Part shown: positions 25,431 through 33,819 of the stretch, piece after piece
Numbering within the stretch: position 1 is the stretch's first letter
Layout of the letters: the number at the start of each line of letters is the position of its first letter
From: Desulfovibrio sp.
GTDB taxonomy: Bacteria; Desulfobacterota; Desulfovibrionia; Desulfovibrionales; Desulfovibrionaceae
DNA length: 37,503 bases
NCBI RefSeq assembly: GCF_019424165.1
Contig: NZ_JAHZAA010000015.1
Location: 15,513-53,015, forward strand
Direction of reading: 5' to 3'
The notes under the pieces: generated by a model
Told to the model about the DNA's origin: nothing
What the model saw: the letters and a program-made list of their open reading frames with translations, nothing else
Database searches by the model: none
Translations under genes and position numbers: made by a program

Positions 25431-26030
25431 ATGAATATTGAAAAGACTTTGAGCGTGCAAAAACGCGAAGGTTACGGCAAAGGCCCCAGCGGCCGCCTGC
25501 GTGCCCAGAAATTGATCCCGGGCGTGTTCTACACCCCCAAGGGTGAAAACATTTCCGTGCAGGCCCCTGCCCTGCCCCTGCAAAAAATTTACGAAGAAAT
25601 GGGCCACACCACGGTGTTCAACCTCGAAATCGAGGAAAACGGCCAAAAGACTGCGCATCCCGTGCTTATCTGGCAGGTGCAGTTCCATCCCTACAAGCGC
25701 GCCTTCACCCACATCGACTTTTACGGCGTGGACCTTGACAAGGAAGTTACCGTTGACGTACCCGTGGAATTCGTGGGAACCTCGCGCGGCGTGAAACTTG
25801 GTGGCGTGCTCGAAACCTACCGCGAAATGGTGCGCCTCACCAGCAAGCCGCTGAGCATGCCCCAGAAGGTCACTGTTGACGTCACCGATATGGGCATCAA
25901 CGACACCATCAGCGTGGGCGACCTCAAACTGCCCGAAAACGTGCGCGCCGAGTTTGACCAGAACTATGCCCTGGTGACGGTCATCTCCAAAAGCAAGGAC
26001 GACGCCGAAGAAGAAGGCGGCGAAGCCTAG
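25431..26030 (+). CDS. rplY: 50S ribosomal protein L25 (long TL5/Ctc form)
   Basis: This protein binds 5S rRNA in the large subunit. At 199 residues it is the two-domain TL5/Ctc type, with the L25 domain first (REGYGKGPSGRLRAQKLIPG) and a beta-rich C-terminal domain, rather than the short E. coli L25. The end is acidic (DDAEEEGGEA). AAGGAG lies just before the ATG. A strong terminator follows. Confidence 0.94.
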   Translation: MNIEKTLSVQKREGYGKGPSGRLRAQKLIPGVFYTPKGENISVQAPALPLQKIYEEMGHTTVFNLEIEENGQKTAHPVLIWQVQFHPYKRAFTHIDFYGVDLDKEVTVDVPVEFVGTSRGVKLGGVLETYREMVRLTSKPLSMPQKVTVDVTDMGINDTISVGDLKLPENVRAEFDQNYALVTVISKSKDDAEEEGGEA

Positions 26031-26085
26031 CCTTTGTCCGGGCCAGCAGACTGATGGGCCGGTCAGGCCATGTACGACCATTTAT

Positions 26086-26117
26086 GGCCGGTTCCGCAAG
26101 GAACCGGCCTCCTTTTT
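26086..26117 (+). terminator. Rho-independent terminator of rplY
   Basis: GGCCGGTTCC and GGAACCGGCC pair perfectly around a GCAA tetraloop and are followed by TCCTTTTT. Confidence 0.92.
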
Positions 26118-26130
26118 AGGGCAGATTCGC

Positions 26131-26191
26131 GTTGAAGCTGTCTGACGCCTGCCTGGCAGGCCCGGCCATAAAGACGCAAGGCAGCTTCAAC
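26131..26191. repeat. Nested palindromic element
   Basis: Outer perfect 10-bp arms GTTGAAGCTG (26131-26140) and CAGCTTCAAC (26182-26191) enclose an inner hairpin GCCTGCC-T-GGCAGGC (26147-26161). There is no U-tract and it comes after a complete terminator, so it is not needed for termination. It resembles interspersed palindromic repeats. Confidence 0.5.
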
Positions 26192-26311
26192 CGTTGTCCG
26201 AAGCTCTTACGGATACACGACAGAGCCGCCATGCGTTGCGCAGTCAAGCGCCGTAGTGGGCGCCGTAACAACATTGCGAAATATATCCGTAACGGTAGAA
26301 TATTCTGAAAT

Positions 26312-27214
26312 ATGCCGCACCATGCTGTGACCTATCATTCCTTGCGCCCCATGGGCAGCAGAGCAAGCCTGGAAATCTGGCCCAAGCACAAGGCCGGGGT
26401 CATGCTTTTTTATCCGGGAACCATGCTTTCGCCAGTGCAGTACAGGCCGCTTCTTGCTGCCCTGCATGAGGCCGGTTTTGGCATTGCGGCCCTGCATTTC
26501 ACCGGCCATGGCCGCAACAGCCACTGGACGGGCTTTACCTTTGACGACCTCGTGCGGGACGGCCTGGCTGCAGAGCAGTGGCTGCGTAAACGGGGCCACC
26601 GCGCCATTGCCGTTTGCGGCCACAGCCAGGGCGGCATCCTTGCCATGGCACACGCCGCGGCCTCCCAAAAACTCGTCGCGGCCTTTCCCATCACCGGTAT
26701 CTTGCCGCAGAGCGACAGGCTTATGGACCTGACGATATTCCGGCGCTGGAGCAGCAAAAAACGTGAGTTCGCAGCCACATTGCGCTTTTTGGCGCACTGG
26801 TTGCCACGCCTGCCCATGCCGTTGCAGTCGTACCTTTCCGTGCGGCGCATTGTGGCTGGCGCGCGCCATATTGCCTATAACAGAAAGCAATGCCGCATGA
26901 GCTACCCGCTGGCCTACCTGTCCAGCCTTCTTTCAGCCTCCATAAGCGAGCAGATGCTATGTCCCCTTTATTTTTTCAGTGCGGTCAATGACGCCCTTTT
27001 TACCCCGGCCGGGATCCGGAGCACCTTTGAGCAGCTGCGCGCACCGCAAAAAAAGCTTGTCTGGCTGCCCGGTGGGGGGCATCTGGCGGCCATGAACCCT
27101 GCACTATGCCGCTATATCGCACGGCATGCGGCGGCGGCCTGTGCGGGCCTGGGGCTTCCCCTGCACCTGGAAAAAACATGTCGCGCTCAGGGAGGCGCAG
27201 GTTATGGACTATAA
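26312..27214 (+). CDS. Alpha/beta hydrolase
   Basis: This 300-residue protein is an alpha/beta-hydrolase-fold enzyme of the serine hydrolase type. The nucleophile elbow is GHSQGG (S105), the likely acid lies in FSAVNDALF, and the catalytic His is in GGGHLAAMN. An oxyanion-type loop, FYPGTML, occurs near residue 35. There is no signal peptide, so it is cytoplasmic. The natural substrate cannot be predicted. Its 3' end overlaps pth by 11 bp. No clear ribosome-binding site precedes the ATG at 26312; a later start is possible. Confidence 0.8.
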   Translation: MPHHAVTYHSLRPMGSRASLEIWPKHKAGVMLFYPGTMLSPVQYRPLLAALHEAGFGIAALHFTGHGRNSHWTGFTFDDLVRDGLAAEQWLRKRGHRAIAVCGHSQGGILAMAHAAASQKLVAAFPITGILPQSDRLMDLTIFRRWSSKKREFAATLRFLAHWLPRLPMPLQSYLSVRRIVAGARHIAYNRKQCRMSYPLAYLSSLLSASISEQMLCPLYFFSAVNDALFTPAGIRSTFEQLRAPQKKLVWLPGGGHLAAMNPALCRYIARHAAAACAGLGLPLHLEKTCRAQGGAGYGL

Positions 27215-27893
27215 TGGCGTTCTGGTGGGTCTGGGCAATCCGGGCGCACGCTATGAAGGCACACGGCACAATTGCGGTTTCGCCCTGGTGGATGCCCTTG
27301 TGGACGCTGGCCGCCGCCACGGCACTGTAGACGAAATGAACGGCGGCAAATTTTCCTGTCAATTGTGGCGCGTGCGACTGCCCCGCCTTGAAGGCTGCTG
27401 GCTGGCCGCCAAGCCGCAGACATTCATGAACCTCAGTGGGCAGTGCGTACAGCCGTTGCTGGCCTGGCATAAACTCAAAGCGGCAGACCTTGTGGTGGCC
27501 CACGATGAGCTGGACATTGCGCCCGGCGAGCTGCGCTTCAAATTCGGTGGGGGCAATGCCGGGCACAACGGCTTGAAATCCATAACCGAGCTTCTCGGTA
27601 CACCGGATTTTTACCGTCTGCGCGTGGGCATAGGCCGTCCCCCCCACAAAGGCGACGTGACCAACTGGGTTCTGGGCCGCCCCCAGGGTGAAGACGCCGA
27701 AAACCTGGATCGCAGCCTGCCGCTGGCGCTTGATGTTCTGTTCACCTTTGCCGACAAAGGTCTGGACAGCGCCGTGCGCCTGGCAGGAAAAACAGCCAGA
27801 CCGCGCAAGCCCGTCGGGCAGCCTGCAAGCGCTGATGCCTGCAACAGCAGCCCTGAATCTTCCGCCATCCCTCAAAACAAAGATAATAGTTAA
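27204..27893 (+). CDS. pth: Peptidyl-tRNA hydrolase
   Basis: The enzyme frees tRNA from prematurely released peptidyl-tRNA. The N terminus VLVGLGNPGARYEGTRHN contains the catalytic His, and VVAHDELD and GGNAGHNGLKS provide the remaining active-site residues. At 229 residues it is longer than the usual 190; the extra part is a polar tail (RPRKPVGQPASAD and on). GGAGG lies eight bases before the ATG at 27204, inside the upstream hydrolase gene. Confidence 0.95.
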   Translation: MDYNGVLVGLGNPGARYEGTRHNCGFALVDALVDAGRRHGTVDEMNGGKFSCQLWRVRLPRLEGCWLAAKPQTFMNLSGQCVQPLLAWHKLKAADLVVAHDELDIAPGELRFKFGGGNAGHNGLKSITELLGTPDFYRLRVGIGRPPHKGDVTNWVLGRPQGEDAENLDRSLPLALDVLFTFADKGLDSAVRLAGKTARPRKPVGQPASADACNSSPESSAIPQNKDNS

Positions 27894-28278
27894 CCCGGCG
27901 TGACGGCGCTGGTATTTTGTGGTATGTATTCAGGAATACAGAGCACAGGGGCCTGGTGAATGCCATATGCACTCCCCCGCACCTTTGCTCTTGGGACAGG
28001 GGTATGACTCACTAGTGAGTCTGTAAAGAATTGCTTTGCATCCTGCGGCACTGCCGTAAACGTGGTGCTGTTTCGCTGTAAACAGATCTTAAAGATAACC
28101 AACAGCCAAGCCCTGTGCTTTTTTTGCTTTTTCGGCTGGACTCTTCAGCACATTTAGACTACTATCTTTGAAGAGTAAGTTTCCAACTCATCTTTTATTC
28201 AAACAAAATTCGTGACTTCCAGCTTTTTCCGCTCCAGGTCTCGTACAGTGGCGCTCCTTTGGGGCGTGTGGTGGCATA
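27894..28278. promoter_or_regulatory. Palindrome-rich region upstream of carD
   Basis: Two perfect 16-bp dyads stand out: TGTATTC-AG-GAATACA at 27925-27940 and GACTCACTAGTGAGTC at 28006-28021. A further inverted pair, ACTCTTCA and TGAAGAGT (28140-28147 and 28169-28176), lies about 100 bp before the carD start. I see no gene and no convincing sigma-70 promoter. The dyads could be operators that control carD. Confidence 0.5.
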
Positions 28279-28794
28279 ATGTTCACGCCGAACGATCTCG
28301 TTGTATATCCAGCCCAGGGGGTGGGCAAGATAGAAAGCATCGATAGCCAGACTATTGGCGGTATCGCATGCGATTTCTATATTGTTCGCATTCAGGCCAA
28401 CAATGTAACGTTGATGGTTCCCGTTAATAATGCTGCACACGTGGGGCTGCGCACTCTTACCACGATGGAAGAGGCGGAACGTATTCTTGAAGAATTGCGC
28501 AGCAGTACCGGCAAGGTTGTTCATACCGGCCAGAACTGGAACCGGCGGTTCCGCGAGTATTCCGAGCGCCTGAAAAGCCCCGAGCTTGCCGTGGTTACAG
28601 AAGTTCTACGCGAACTCCTGCTTATCGGCCGCACCAAGGAGCTTTCTTTTGGCGAACGCCGCCTGCAGGAGCAGGCCATGGGACTCGTCACCGGAGAACT
28701 GGCCGAGGTGCTCAAGGTTGAAGAAGACAGCCTTCGGGATGAATTACTTGAGCTTTATGCGCCACCGCCACCCCCGGAAGAAAATCAGAACTGA
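28279..28794 (+). CDS. carD: CarD/CdnL-family RNA polymerase-binding regulator
   Basis: CarD-type proteins bind the RNA polymerase beta subunit and stabilise open complexes at housekeeping and rRNA promoters. The 171-residue protein begins MFTPNDLVVYPAQGVGKIE, typical of the Tudor-like RNA-polymerase-interacting domain. A helical DNA-binding half follows (NRRFREYSERLKSPELAVVT, then LLIGRTKELSFGERRL). It ends in a proline stretch. Its place beside rho puts two global transcription factors together. Confidence 0.93.
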   Translation: MFTPNDLVVYPAQGVGKIESIDSQTIGGIACDFYIVRIQANNVTLMVPVNNAAHVGLRTLTTMEEAERILEELRSSTGKVVHTGQNWNRRFREYSERLKSPELAVVTEVLRELLLIGRTKELSFGERRLQEQAMGLVTGELAEVLKVEEDSLRDELLELYAPPPPPEENQN

Positions 28795-28926
28795 GCCGAC
28801 TCCTGTCGGGGTCCCCCCCACCCGATCGAAAAAGACTGTATCTGCCCGCAATTAACGGCAAGCCGTTGTGCCGGGCATGGCGCACGCGACCCAAAATGCT
28901 GTGTATGCTGCCAAAACATGATCGGG

Positions 28927-28964
28927 AGTGACGTATTTTTTAAGGTGTAGACGTCACTTTTCTC
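28927..28964 (+). terminator. Possible terminator between carD and rho
   Basis: AGTGACGT (28927-28934) and ACGTCACT (28951-28958) pair around a 16-base loop and are followed by TTTCTCTT-like pyrimidines. The loop is long, so this is a moderate call. Confidence 0.45.
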
Positions 28965-29039
28965 TTGCCATAATGCAAAAGATGGGCTAATCGCTTTCAC
29001 GCACACCTATTTTGTCTCCTTACATCCAATCGCCAATAG

Positions 29040-29061
29040 TACAGTGTTGTAAAATACTGTA
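29040..29061. promoter_or_regulatory. Dyad upstream of rho
   Basis: TACAGT and ACTGTA are separated by ten bases, placing the half-sites two helical turns apart, about 40 bp before the rho start. It could be a protein-binding site in the rho promoter or leader region; the rest of 28795-29098 has no gene. Confidence 0.35.
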
Positions 29062-29098
29062 TGGTTTTAGTTTGTCTTATTCAAAAGATCGGACAGTT

Positions 29099-30394
29099 AT
29101 GCGCAAAAAGAAAGCTACCCCCACACTGTTGACAGACAGCGCCCTGAGCCTCACCGACCTGAAGACCCGCAGCATGCAGGAACTCATGGATCTGGCTGAA
29201 CAGTACGAAATTGAAAATGCCAGTTCCATGCGAAAGCAAGAGCTTATCTTTGCATTGCTTTCCACCTGCGCCTCGCAGAATGGCGCCATCTACGGCGACG
29301 GCGTGCTTGAAATACTGCCGGACGGCTTTGGCTTTCTGCGTTCGCCCCTTTGCAGTTACATGCCGGGACCAGACGACATCTACGTGTCGCCATCGCAAAT
29401 CCGGCGCTTCTCCCTGCGTAAAGGCGACATTGTTTCCGGGCAGATTCGTCCGCCCAAGGAAGGGGAACGCTACTTCGCCCTGCTGAAGGTTACCGAGATA
29501 GGCTTTGAACCGCCGGAACATGCCAAAAATCTCGTCCTGTTTGACAACCTTACCCCCATCTACCCCGACCATCAGCTCGTCATGGAAAATGGCGAGAAAA
29601 ATCTTTCCAACCGCGTCATCGACATCATGGCCCCCATTGGCCGTGGCCAGCGCGGTCTTATTGTCGCCCCCCCCCGCACAGGCAAAACCATCCTGCTGCA
29701 ATCGCTTGCCAATGCCATCAACGCCAACAATCCGGAAGTCTACCTCATCGTGCTGCTGATTGACGAGCGCCCCGAGGAAGTGACGGATATGGAACGTACG
29801 GTCAAAAAGGCCGAAGTAATCAGTTCCACGTTTGACGAGCCGCCGCAGCGCCATGTGCAGGTCTGTGAAATGGTGCTTGAAAAGGCCAAACGCCTGGTCG
29901 AACGCAAGCGCGATGTTGTTATCCTGCTGGACTCGATCACCCGTCTTGGCCGGGCCTACAACGCCGTAACCCCCTCGTCTGGCCGTGTGCTTTCCGGTGG
30001 TCTGGACGCCAACGCCCTGCAACGGCCCAAGCGCTTTTTCGGCGCGGCCCGCAATATCGAAGAAGGCGGCAGCCTGACCATTATCGCCACCGCCCTGATT
30101 GATACCGGCTCACGCATGGACGAAGTGATCTTTGAAGAGTTCAAGGGTACAGGCAACATGGAAATCTACCTGGACCGCCATCTCTCGGAAAAACGCGTAT
30201 TCCCCGCCATCGATATCAACCGCACCGGCACCCGCAAGGAAGACCTGCTGCTGCCCGAAGACGTACTCAACCGCGTCTGGATACTGCGCAAGATTCTGGC
30301 CCCCATGTCTGCTATCGACAGCATGGAGTTCCTGCTGGACAAGATGCGCGGCACCAAGTCCAACAAAGACTTTATGAATGCCATGGGCAAATAG
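29099..30394 (+). CDS. rho: Transcription termination factor Rho
   Basis: Rho is a hexameric RNA helicase that ends untranslated transcripts. The 431-residue protein has the N-terminal RNA-binding cold-shock-like domain (GVLEILPDGFGFLRSP), Walker A in APPRTGKT and the Walker B region DVVILLDSITRLGRAYN. The C-terminal motifs are complete. I start it at 29099 (MRKKKATPTL); the frame is open from 29012 but that part reads as leader. A terminator follows. Confidence 0.97.
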   Translation: MRKKKATPTLLTDSALSLTDLKTRSMQELMDLAEQYEIENASSMRKQELIFALLSTCASQNGAIYGDGVLEILPDGFGFLRSPLCSYMPGPDDIYVSPSQIRRFSLRKGDIVSGQIRPPKEGERYFALLKVTEIGFEPPEHAKNLVLFDNLTPIYPDHQLVMENGEKNLSNRVIDIMAPIGRGQRGLIVAPPRTGKTILLQSLANAINANNPEVYLIVLLIDERPEEVTDMERTVKKAEVISSTFDEPPQRHVQVCEMVLEKAKRLVERKRDVVILLDSITRLGRAYNAVTPSSGRVLSGGLDANALQRPKRFFGAARNIEEGGSLTIIATALIDTGSRMDEVIFEEFKGTGNMEIYLDRHLSEKRVFPAIDINRTGTRKEDLLLPEDVLNRVWILRKILAPMSAIDSMEFLLDKMRGTKSNKDFMNAMGK

Positions 30395-30429
30395 GCCCGT
30401 TCGGGCAAAGCCCACCAAGTGCCTTATTG

Positions 30430-30458
30430 AACCCCGGTTTTCCGGGGTTTTTTATTTA
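30430..30458 (+). terminator. Rho-independent terminator after rho
   Basis: AACCCCGG and CCGGGGTT pair perfectly around TTTT and run into a T-rich tract (TTTTATTTATT). Confidence 0.92.
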
Positions 30459-30611
30459 TTGATGTTAGCATCTAATATTACTGTTTTTTTCCAAACATCA
30501 CAATCTTGCCTGCTGTATCACTATTTTTTATGTGCTAGGCTATGTGTACAGGAGGCCTGCGCCCCTGCGCCGCCAATGGCGGCCCGGCCCTTAACATAAG
30601 GAAGAAAAAGC

Positions 30612-30923
30612 ATGAAAAAATATCTGCAATATGGAGCATTCACGCTGGCCGCAGCCCTGCTTTTTACCGGCATCCAGCCCGCAACAGCCCAGGATAGCGA
30701 GCAAGACGGCGCAAAGCTCTACACGGCCCTTTGCGCTTCCTGTCATACCCCCACTCCCGGAAAAATGATGGGTAAGCCCGTTGACGGTCTGGTGGCCGGA
30801 ATGGAAAAGGTCAAAAATATGGAATCGCCCACCGGTCCCCTGATCAAGATGAAAGCAGTGCTTACGCCATTGACTGAGGCGCAGATAAAAAATATTGCTG
30901 AATACCTTAACCAGCTTAAGTAA
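30612..30923 (+). CDS. Small periplasmic monoheme c-type cytochrome (c-553-like)
   Basis: The 103-residue precursor has a signal peptide ending near PATAQ (about residue 27). It has a single heme site CASCH (C41, C44, H45) and a probable distal Met ligand at M80 in LIKMKAV. This is the class I layout of the Desulfovibrio cytochrome c-553, a periplasmic electron carrier, although the spacing after CxxCH is its own. AAGGAAGAAA precedes the ATG. It stands alone between two terminators, so it is its own transcription unit. Confidence 0.9.
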   Translation: MKKYLQYGAFTLAAALLFTGIQPATAQDSEQDGAKLYTALCASCHTPTPGKMMGKPVDGLVAGMEKVKNMESPTGPLIKMKAVLTPLTEAQIKNIAEYLNQLK

Positions 30924-30930
30924 CTCAATG

Positions 30931-30965
30931 GATAACGCCCCCGGGAATTCCCCGGGGGCGTTATC
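30931..30965. terminator. Shared hairpin between convergent cytochrome and endonuclease genes
   Basis: Perfect 15-bp arms (GATAACGCCCCCGGG and its complement) enclose a 5-base loop. There is no U-tract on either side. It lies between two converging genes, so it may block read-through both ways. Confidence 0.65.
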
Positions 30966-31000
30966 GGACCCGTTGGTCGTGCGGCTGCGTTATACAAATC

Positions 31001-31750
31001 CTAATCCCCGCGCCACAGCCCGGCCTCCAGGCAGGCCAGTTTGACAAACCTGTTTTCGTTGCCCTGAAGCCGCTCGATACGCCCGGCCCGGGCACACTCC
31101 CACGCGTCCACCGGATATCGGCTGTTCCAGGCCCGCATAAGCTTTCGTAGCCTGTGGCTCATCCTGTAGGATGAAGAATAGGCCTCTGCCATATAAAAAT
31201 AGGTACGCGCAATCTGGCCGCGTGCGCGCTCCGGCGGCTCAGCCCTGTTTCTTGCCACTTTCATGACGCATTGCCCAAAGCTCGATGCTGCTTCCGGCAG
31301 CATGCCATAGGTATAGTTTGATCGCAGGGCATTAACCGCACCTATGGATGGGTACAGGTTATACATATCAGCCTGCATGAGGCGGTAATGTCTGTTGACT
31401 CTTTCCGCACAGCGCCGCCCTTTATATTGTTTGCCGCCTTTGACGCATGCAGGATGCCCTTGTCTCCACTCCTGAAAAAAGCGACCCATATTTTCTGCAG
31501 GCAGGACGTGCTCCCATTCCAGTTTTTCGGCCCGTGCCGCATGCGAAGCAACTGAAAAACCTTCTGACAGGGTGATCTTGCCCTCAAGATCATAGGCCGC
31601 CCCACAGTATAGTGTAACGGAATGGTCATAGTACACCTGGCCCGCCAACATTTTTTTGGCTGCTGCAAAGCTTTCATTACTGAGATTTCCGGCAGCCAGT
31701 GCCAGGCAGGCGTTAAAAAAAAGAACGCTGAAAAAAAGCAGTATTCGCAT
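31001..31750 (-). CDS. Secreted endonuclease I (EndA/NucM family)
   Basis: This 249-residue nuclease has an N-terminal signal peptide ending near LALAA and the family core LEWEHVLPAENMG with the catalytic His. RRCAERVNRHYRLMQADMYN and NLYPSIGAVNALRSNY follow. Endonuclease I enzymes cut double-stranded DNA in the periplasm or medium. The several cysteines suggest disulfide bonds. It is a lone leftward gene. The role could be DNA scavenging or biofilm-DNA turnover. Confidence 0.93.
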   Translation of the reverse strand: MRILLFFSVLFFNACLALAAGNLSNESFAAAKKMLAGQVYYDHSVTLYCGAAYDLEGKITLSEGFSVASHAARAEKLEWEHVLPAENMGRFFQEWRQGHPACVKGGKQYKGRRCAERVNRHYRLMQADMYNLYPSIGAVNALRSNYTYGMLPEAASSFGQCVMKVARNRAEPPERARGQIARTYFYMAEAYSSSYRMSHRLRKLMRAWNSRYPVDAWECARAGRIERLQGNENRFVKLACLEAGLWRGD

Positions 31751-31916
31751 AACCCACCTCTTTTCCAGCTATATAATCTTATTTATATCGAATCAATGAT
31801 AAATATACATTTATATATAAAACCCTGTACGTCCCGACAATCGTTGCCCTTCTTCAAATTGATGATGACAAGCACAAAAAAACAGTATATCTTACATTTC
31901 TTGAGCGAGTTCTATC

Positions 31917-31992
31917 GGGCAGTTAGCTCAGTTGGTTGAGCATCGCCCTTACAAGGCGGGGGCCGGGGGTTCGAGTCCCTCACTGCCCACCA
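31917..31992 (+). tRNA. tRNA-Val (anticodon TAC), CCA encoded
   Basis: The acceptor stem is GGGCAGT/ACTGCCC, the D loop has AGTTGGTTGA, and the T arm has GGTTCGAGTCC. The anticodon loop CTTACAA gives TAC. Genomic CCA ends the gene, and a terminator follows within ten bases. Confidence 0.97.
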
Positions 31993-32000
31993 ATGATACA

Positions 32001-32037
32001 AGGGGTCACGGCGTAAGCTGTGACCCCTCTTATTTTT
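32001..32037 (+). terminator. Terminator of tRNA-Val
   Basis: AGGGGTCAC and GTGACCCCT pair perfectly around the loop and run into TCTTATTTTT. Confidence 0.9.
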
Positions 32038-32247
32038 GCACATATCACCTGTACGCCGCACTGGGGCTGAAAAGCTTGCGCGGCTGCCTTTTTTCCGTCC
32101 TGACTGGCGGCAATAGTCAGAAGCCTGCCCCCCCCCACCTCATCTGCCCGGTGCTGTTCCCACGTTCATGCCAAATGCCATCGCTTCAGCAATAGTGGCC
32201 CCTCGGCCAGCATTCCGTTCGCGCGCCAAATACAAACAGGTGTAAAA
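32038..32247. other. Gene-free stretch ahead of an orphan terminator
   Basis: No protein-like frame with a ribosome-binding site is visible. Because the hairpin at 32248-32272 closes this stretch and tRNA-Val already has its own terminator, a short unannotated transcript may lie here. I cannot name a promoter. Confidence 0.3.
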
Positions 32248-32272
32248 GTGGGTGTAAGGCCCACCTTTTTTA
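32248..32272 (+). terminator. Orphan rho-independent terminator
   Basis: GTGGG (32248-32252) pairs with CCCAC (32260-32264) and is followed by CTTTTTTATTG. The two flanking repeats AGGTGTAA and GGGTGTAA occur just before and within it. Confidence 0.6.
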
Positions 32273-32569
32273 TTGTTTGCAATACTCTTTTTCAGGTTTG
32301 AACCAGATTTGCCCGAATCAGATGCTCCGCGCTACCACAAGGTGAGGCGTTTCCACTTTATCCATTTTACACCGCAACAACCAACAACAAGACTCTGCCA
32401 CACGCTGTACGGCTGTTGGCAAAATCATTTCCCAGGCCCGGCCAGACCGCCAGTATGGGACTGCCCGATTTTTCTGGACAGCCACGTGCAACGCTTCTTT
32501 GGCGCAAGCAGGGTAAAACCGGCCGTCAAACACACATATCATACTGTTTTTATTAATTTATATCTTACA

Positions 32570-32598
32570 TTGACACGATGCGGCGGACTGACTATGTA
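32570..32598 (+). promoter_or_regulatory. Sigma-70 promoter of the tolQ-tolR-tonB operon
   Basis: TTGACA (32570-32575), 17 bases, then TATGTA (32593-32598). An AT-rich tract lies directly upstream. The predicted leader is about 43 bases to the tolQ start. Confidence 0.7.
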
Positions 32599-32647
32599 TA
32601 CAACACACTTTGAATTCCAATTTCATATTCACATGGAGAAAGGCCGG

Positions 32648-33337
32648 ATGAATTCCATGATTGAAGCGGTGCTTCAGGCTACGTTTATTTCTAAATGTGT
32701 GCTGGTACTGCTGTTGTTTATGTCTGTGTCCAGTTGGGCGTACATGTGCGGAAAGTGGCTGACCTTACGCGCTGCCCAGCGTCGCACCCAACAGGGGCTT
32801 GTGGCTTTTGACGATGCCGGAGAATTACGTCAGGCCCTGCCTGTGATGGAGGCGGACAGCCAGTCGCCCCTGTACGGCATAACCCGCCGCGCCGTGCGCG
32901 AGTATAACCGCCTCACCCGCACAGGAGATACCGAGCGTCTGCTTAATGACAACGTGCGCCGCGCCCTGCACTTCGCCATTGCCGAAGAAGTCGCACGGCT
33001 CAAATCCTCTCTGGCCCTGCTCGCCACTGCCGCCAATACGGCCCCGTTCATCGGCCTGTTCGGCACAGTGTGGGGAATCATGCATTCCTTTACTGCCATT
33101 GCCCAGATGAAAAGCGTGTCACTGGCAACAGTGGCCCCCGGCATAGCCGAGGCGCTTATCGCCACGGCAGTAGGCCTGTTTGTGGCCATCCCCGCCGTGT
33201 GCGGCTACAACGTATTCAGAGCAAAGCTGGTATATATTGAAGGCGTGTGCATCAACTATGCCGGTCAGTTGCTCAACCGCCTGCAACATGAAGCGCCGGA
33301 ATACAGTAAAGGCATCGACTTTGCCGGGGAGCGCTGA
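32648..33337 (+). CDS. TolQ/ExbB-family proton channel subunit
   Basis: This 229-residue inner-membrane protein uses the proton-motive force with its TolR/ExbD partner to energise the outer membrane. It has three membrane segments, with the family signatures NTAPFIGLFGTVWGIMHSF and PGIAEALIATAVGLFVAIPA. AGAAAGG precedes the ATG at 32648; the frame is open from 32273 but the promoter lies inside that extension, so it is not coding. Whether it serves Tol or Ton is decided by the third gene. Confidence 0.92.
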   Translation: MNSMIEAVLQATFISKCVLVLLLFMSVSSWAYMCGKWLTLRAAQRRTQQGLVAFDDAGELRQALPVMEADSQSPLYGITRRAVREYNRLTRTGDTERLLNDNVRRALHFAIAEEVARLKSSLALLATAANTAPFIGLFGTVWGIMHSFTAIAQMKSVSLATVAPGIAEALIATAVGLFVAIPAVCGYNVFRAKLVYIEGVCINYAGQLLNRLQHEAPEYSKGIDFAGER

Positions 33338-33339
33338 TT

Positions 33340-33819
33340 ATGGCCTCATCCGCTGACGACGATTTTGTTGCCGACATCAACGTAACCCCATTTGTGGACG
33401 TCATGCTGGTATTGTTGATCATTTTCATGGTCACGGCCCCCATGATGACAGAAGGGCTTGATGTGGCCCTGCCCAAGGTGGAAACTTCAGAGGTTCTGCC
33501 CACAGAGGACGACCATCTTATCCTGACCATCAAGTCCAACGGGGCGCTATTTCTTGACGAGTATGAAACCGGGCTGCCCGACCTGCCCGAGGTGCTCGCC
33601 GTGCGCGTAAAAAATGCCGGACGGCAGCTTTTTGTGCGAGCCGACAAGGACGTACCTTACGGCATGGTCATGCATGTGATGGACCGTGTGCGCGGAGCGG
33701 GTATCAGCGATGTGGGCCTTGTGACCACATCCGTATCCGATGGCTTCGACGAAACCGCAGGCGGCGACGCGGCGAACGCATCCGCAGCTCCACAAAAGAA
33801 AGAGGGCAATCTGCCATGA
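33340..33819 (+). CDS. TolR/ExbD-family energy-transducing protein
   Basis: This 159-residue protein has one N-terminal membrane helix with the essential aspartate in TPFVDVMLVLLIIFMV. A periplasmic domain of about 100 residues (LFVRADKDVPYGMVMHVMD) and an Ala/Asp-rich tail follow. It begins two bases after tolQ and overlaps the next gene by four bases (ATGA), so the three subunits are made together. Confidence 0.93.
   Translation: MASSADDDFVADINVTPFVDVMLVLLIIFMVTAPMMTEGLDVALPKVETSEVLPTEDDHLILTIKSNGALFLDEYETGLPDLPEVLAVRVKNAGRQLFVRADKDVPYGMVMHVMDRVRGAGISDVGLVTTSVSDGFDETAGGDAANASAAPQKKEGNLP

Noticed and set aside
29081..30022. Minus-strand frame of 313 codons opposite rho
   Set aside because: Shadow of rho; no start signal and no family resemblance.
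32273..32647. In-frame N-terminal extension of the TolQ/ExbB protein
   Set aside because: The extension contains the likely promoter (32570-32598) and does not resemble the family N terminus; AGAAAGG precedes the ATG at 32648.
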